Source of the DNA: an uncultured Mollicutes bacterium | GTDB taxonomy: Bacteria; Bacillota_I; Bacilli_A; RFN20; CAG-288 | Assembly (NCBI GenBank): GCA_900549915.1 | Contig: URQF01000059.1 | Location: forward strand, 1-8,273 | DNA length: 8,273 nucleotides | Direction of reading: 5' to 3' | Part shown: positions 7,064-8,273 of the stretch, piece by piece | Layout: the number at the start of each line of letters is the position of its first letter | Numbering within the stretch: the stretch's first letter is position 1 | The notes under the pieces: model-generated | Told to the model about the DNA's origin: nothing | Databases searched by the model: none | What the model saw: the letters and a program-made list of their open reading frames with translations, nothing else | Made by a program: the position numbers and the translations under genes

Positions 7064-8273
7064 TCAAAAATCAATTCGTGGTAAGGAATGAGTGTAATAC
7101 AGCCTTTCATAAAGAGTAGCCAGCGGATGCCCTTTCCTTAAGGCTTGATTTAAATAAAAAGTGGCACTTCCATCGCACCCAGTTATTGTGAGAAGACGGA
7201 AATTTACAAGAGCATAAAAACCAGATTTGTCTTCTTTTCTTTGATTCCTAATAATATAACGACGAATTAGATAATTCTTTTTCCTCTTTTTAATCATAAG
7301 CTTTGAGTAGTATTCCATGGCATTAAAGCTTCCTAACATGGCTGCCGACAAAAGGTGAGCCTCTTCTTCCTTGTTTTGACCTAAAGACTCGCAAATCTTG
7401 GCAAGCATAAAATGGGCACTAGGACTTCGTGGACAGCGTTCAAAATAACGAATAGCCGAAAACTTTGAGGTTTTTGGATACAAACCTTGCCAAATCCTAT
7501 TGCCTATTTGCTCAAGGCATCTTTCATCTGCATTAGACACTCCCTTATCAAAGAAAAGACGTGAAAGTTTATACTCTTTCTTCCTAAAATAGTACCTTCC
7601 AGCAAGATAGGAAGAAAAACCATCTCCAGCCCTTGAGGTAACAAAAAGAGTTCGAAGTGCAGTGTTGATACTGTTATTACTCGAGAAAGGATTCCTAAAT
7701 AAGTTAATATAAGCAAGATCTCTCAAAACAACTGGATTATCAGAAGGACATTTAAGAAGGTAGTCAAGGGCCTTTTTGGGAGAATAATCAGTATGGAAAG
7801 GTAGCCTATAATACTCCGCAAGAAAAAGATAAGGCATGGTCGAAAATTCAGAAAAAGAAAACTTCATCGGAAATTGAAATGCCGATGAAGTCATCGAGCG
7901 ATTATAAAAATCGCTAAGTTGCGAAAAATACGCTAACCATTGCCGGCTACTGTCATTGCAACGCCCTGGAATAGCACTCCTAGAAGCTTGGACCTTTTCT
8001 CCAAGTCGAAGTTCAGCTTGGAATAGAAGATGAGAGTAATCCAGCAAAGTGCTTTTCGGCCTCATTCTCCCGTCACGAAGCAGTCCCCGTTCCATTATTG
8101 TGGTGGCGTTTTCTACTTCCGTTTTGGAAGCAAAGCAGGTAAACGCACTACGGACTACTGAATCATGGCGCCGTTTGGAGTCTTTGACCTTATCAGCATA
8201 GGGCAATCGCAAGAAAGGGGAAATGCTGTTGATTAGGGCATTTCCTTTTTTCTTGAAGATATTGTATTGTATG
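7064..8273 (-). CDS. Sel1/TPR-like helical-repeat protein, 5' end outside window
   Basis: The frame is open from the right edge to a TGA at 7066-7064, so at least 402 residues are present and the true start lies beyond the window. The TTG at 8212 is the first conventional start codon in the frame, but it has no ribosome binding site and 20 sense codons precede it, so I do not take it as the start. Counting from that TTG, degenerate Sel1/TPR-like helix pairs occur near 198-244 (GFSSYLAGRYYFRKKEYKLS), 251-274 (FSAIRYFERC), 283-306 (EEAHLLSAAMLGSFNAMEYY) and 348-375 (GSATFYLNQALRKGHPLATL). The first 110 residues are basic and lack clear repeats. Such repeats usually form protein-binding scaffolds. 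No catalytic motif, signal peptide or membrane segment is visible. The partner is unknown; the gene precedes the nuclease-helicase gene by 61 nt. Repeat assignment is by eye. Confidence 0.65.
   Translation of the reverse strand, partial: IQYNIFKKKGNALINSISPFLRLPYADKVKDSKRRHDSVVRSAFTCFASKTEVENATTIMERGLLRDGRMRPKSTLLDYSHLLFQAELRLGEKVQASRSAIPGRCNDSSRQWLAYFSQLSDFYNRSMTSSAFQFPMKFSFSEFSTMPYLFLAEYYRLPFHTDYSPKKALDYLLKCPSDNPVVLRDLAYINLFRNPFSSNNSINTALRTLFVTSRAGDGFSSYLAGRYYFRKKEYKLSRLFFDKGVSNADERCLEQIGNRIWQGLYPKTSKFSAIRYFERCPRSPSAHFMLAKICESLGQNKEEEAHLLSAAMLGSFNAMEYYSKLMIKKRKKNYLIRRYIIRNQRKEDKSGFYALVNFRLLTITGCDGSATFYLNQALRKGHPLATLYERLYYTHSLPRIDF

Noticed and set aside
8210..8212. TTG as the start of the Sel1-like gene.
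   Set aside because: No ribosome binding site upstream, and the frame stays open to the window edge, so the gene most likely starts outside.
1..8273. Alternative genetic code (UGA as Gly or Trp).
   Set aside because: Only one in-frame UGA occurs across the window's genes, the Trp codons checked are TGG, and a UGA stop is used in the ATGA overlap at 1414-1417.

Overview
The window looks like chromosomal DNA from a low-GC bacterium of the Bacillota (Firmicutes) or a Mollicutes-related lineage. The DNA is AT-rich. The helicase is the DinG-like form with an N-terminal RecB/Cas4-type nuclease domain, which I associate with this group, and lepA lies close to hemW as it commonly does in Bacillota. 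The exact taxon cannot be fixed from this window. The Trp codons I checked, in all seven reading segments, are TGG, so this is not the Mycoplasma code (UGA=Trp).

Every gene I can support is on the minus strand, so the reading order is from the right end to the left. (1) 8273-7064: the 3' part of a Sel1/TPR-like helical-repeat protein, whose 5' end lies outside the window. (2) 7002-4588: one 804-codon DinG/XPD-type helicase gene with a PD-(D/E)XK nuclease at its N-terminus. It is split by a single in-frame UGA at 6336-6334, exactly at the second glycine of the Walker A motif. (3) 4585-2765: lepA (elongation factor 4), 2 nt behind the helicase. (4) 2721-1414: a 435-residue protein that looks like a degenerate Fic-fold protein with a C-terminal winged helix; its GTG start has a strong ribosome binding site. 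(5) 1417-332: hemW, overlapping gene 4 by four bases (ATGA). (6) 201-1: the first 67 codons of an unrecognised gene running off the left edge. Genes 2 to 5 are packed like one operon. The only sizeable gap is the 130 nt between hemW and the last ORF.

Functionally the block mixes DNA repair (nuclease-helicase), translation under stress (LepA), haem delivery (HemW) and two poorly characterised proteins (repeat scaffold, Fic-like). The most notable observation is the UGA in Walker A. All flanking motifs are intact on both sides and the reading frame continues unchanged, so this is a one-base GGA-to-TGA change, a base-call error, or recoding. The UGA that ends gene 4 inside the ATGA overlap, and the absence of any other internal UGA in the window's genes, argue for UGA being an ordinary stop here. 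I saw no tRNA, rRNA, insertion sequence or CRISPR array. I did not find a clearly novel system.
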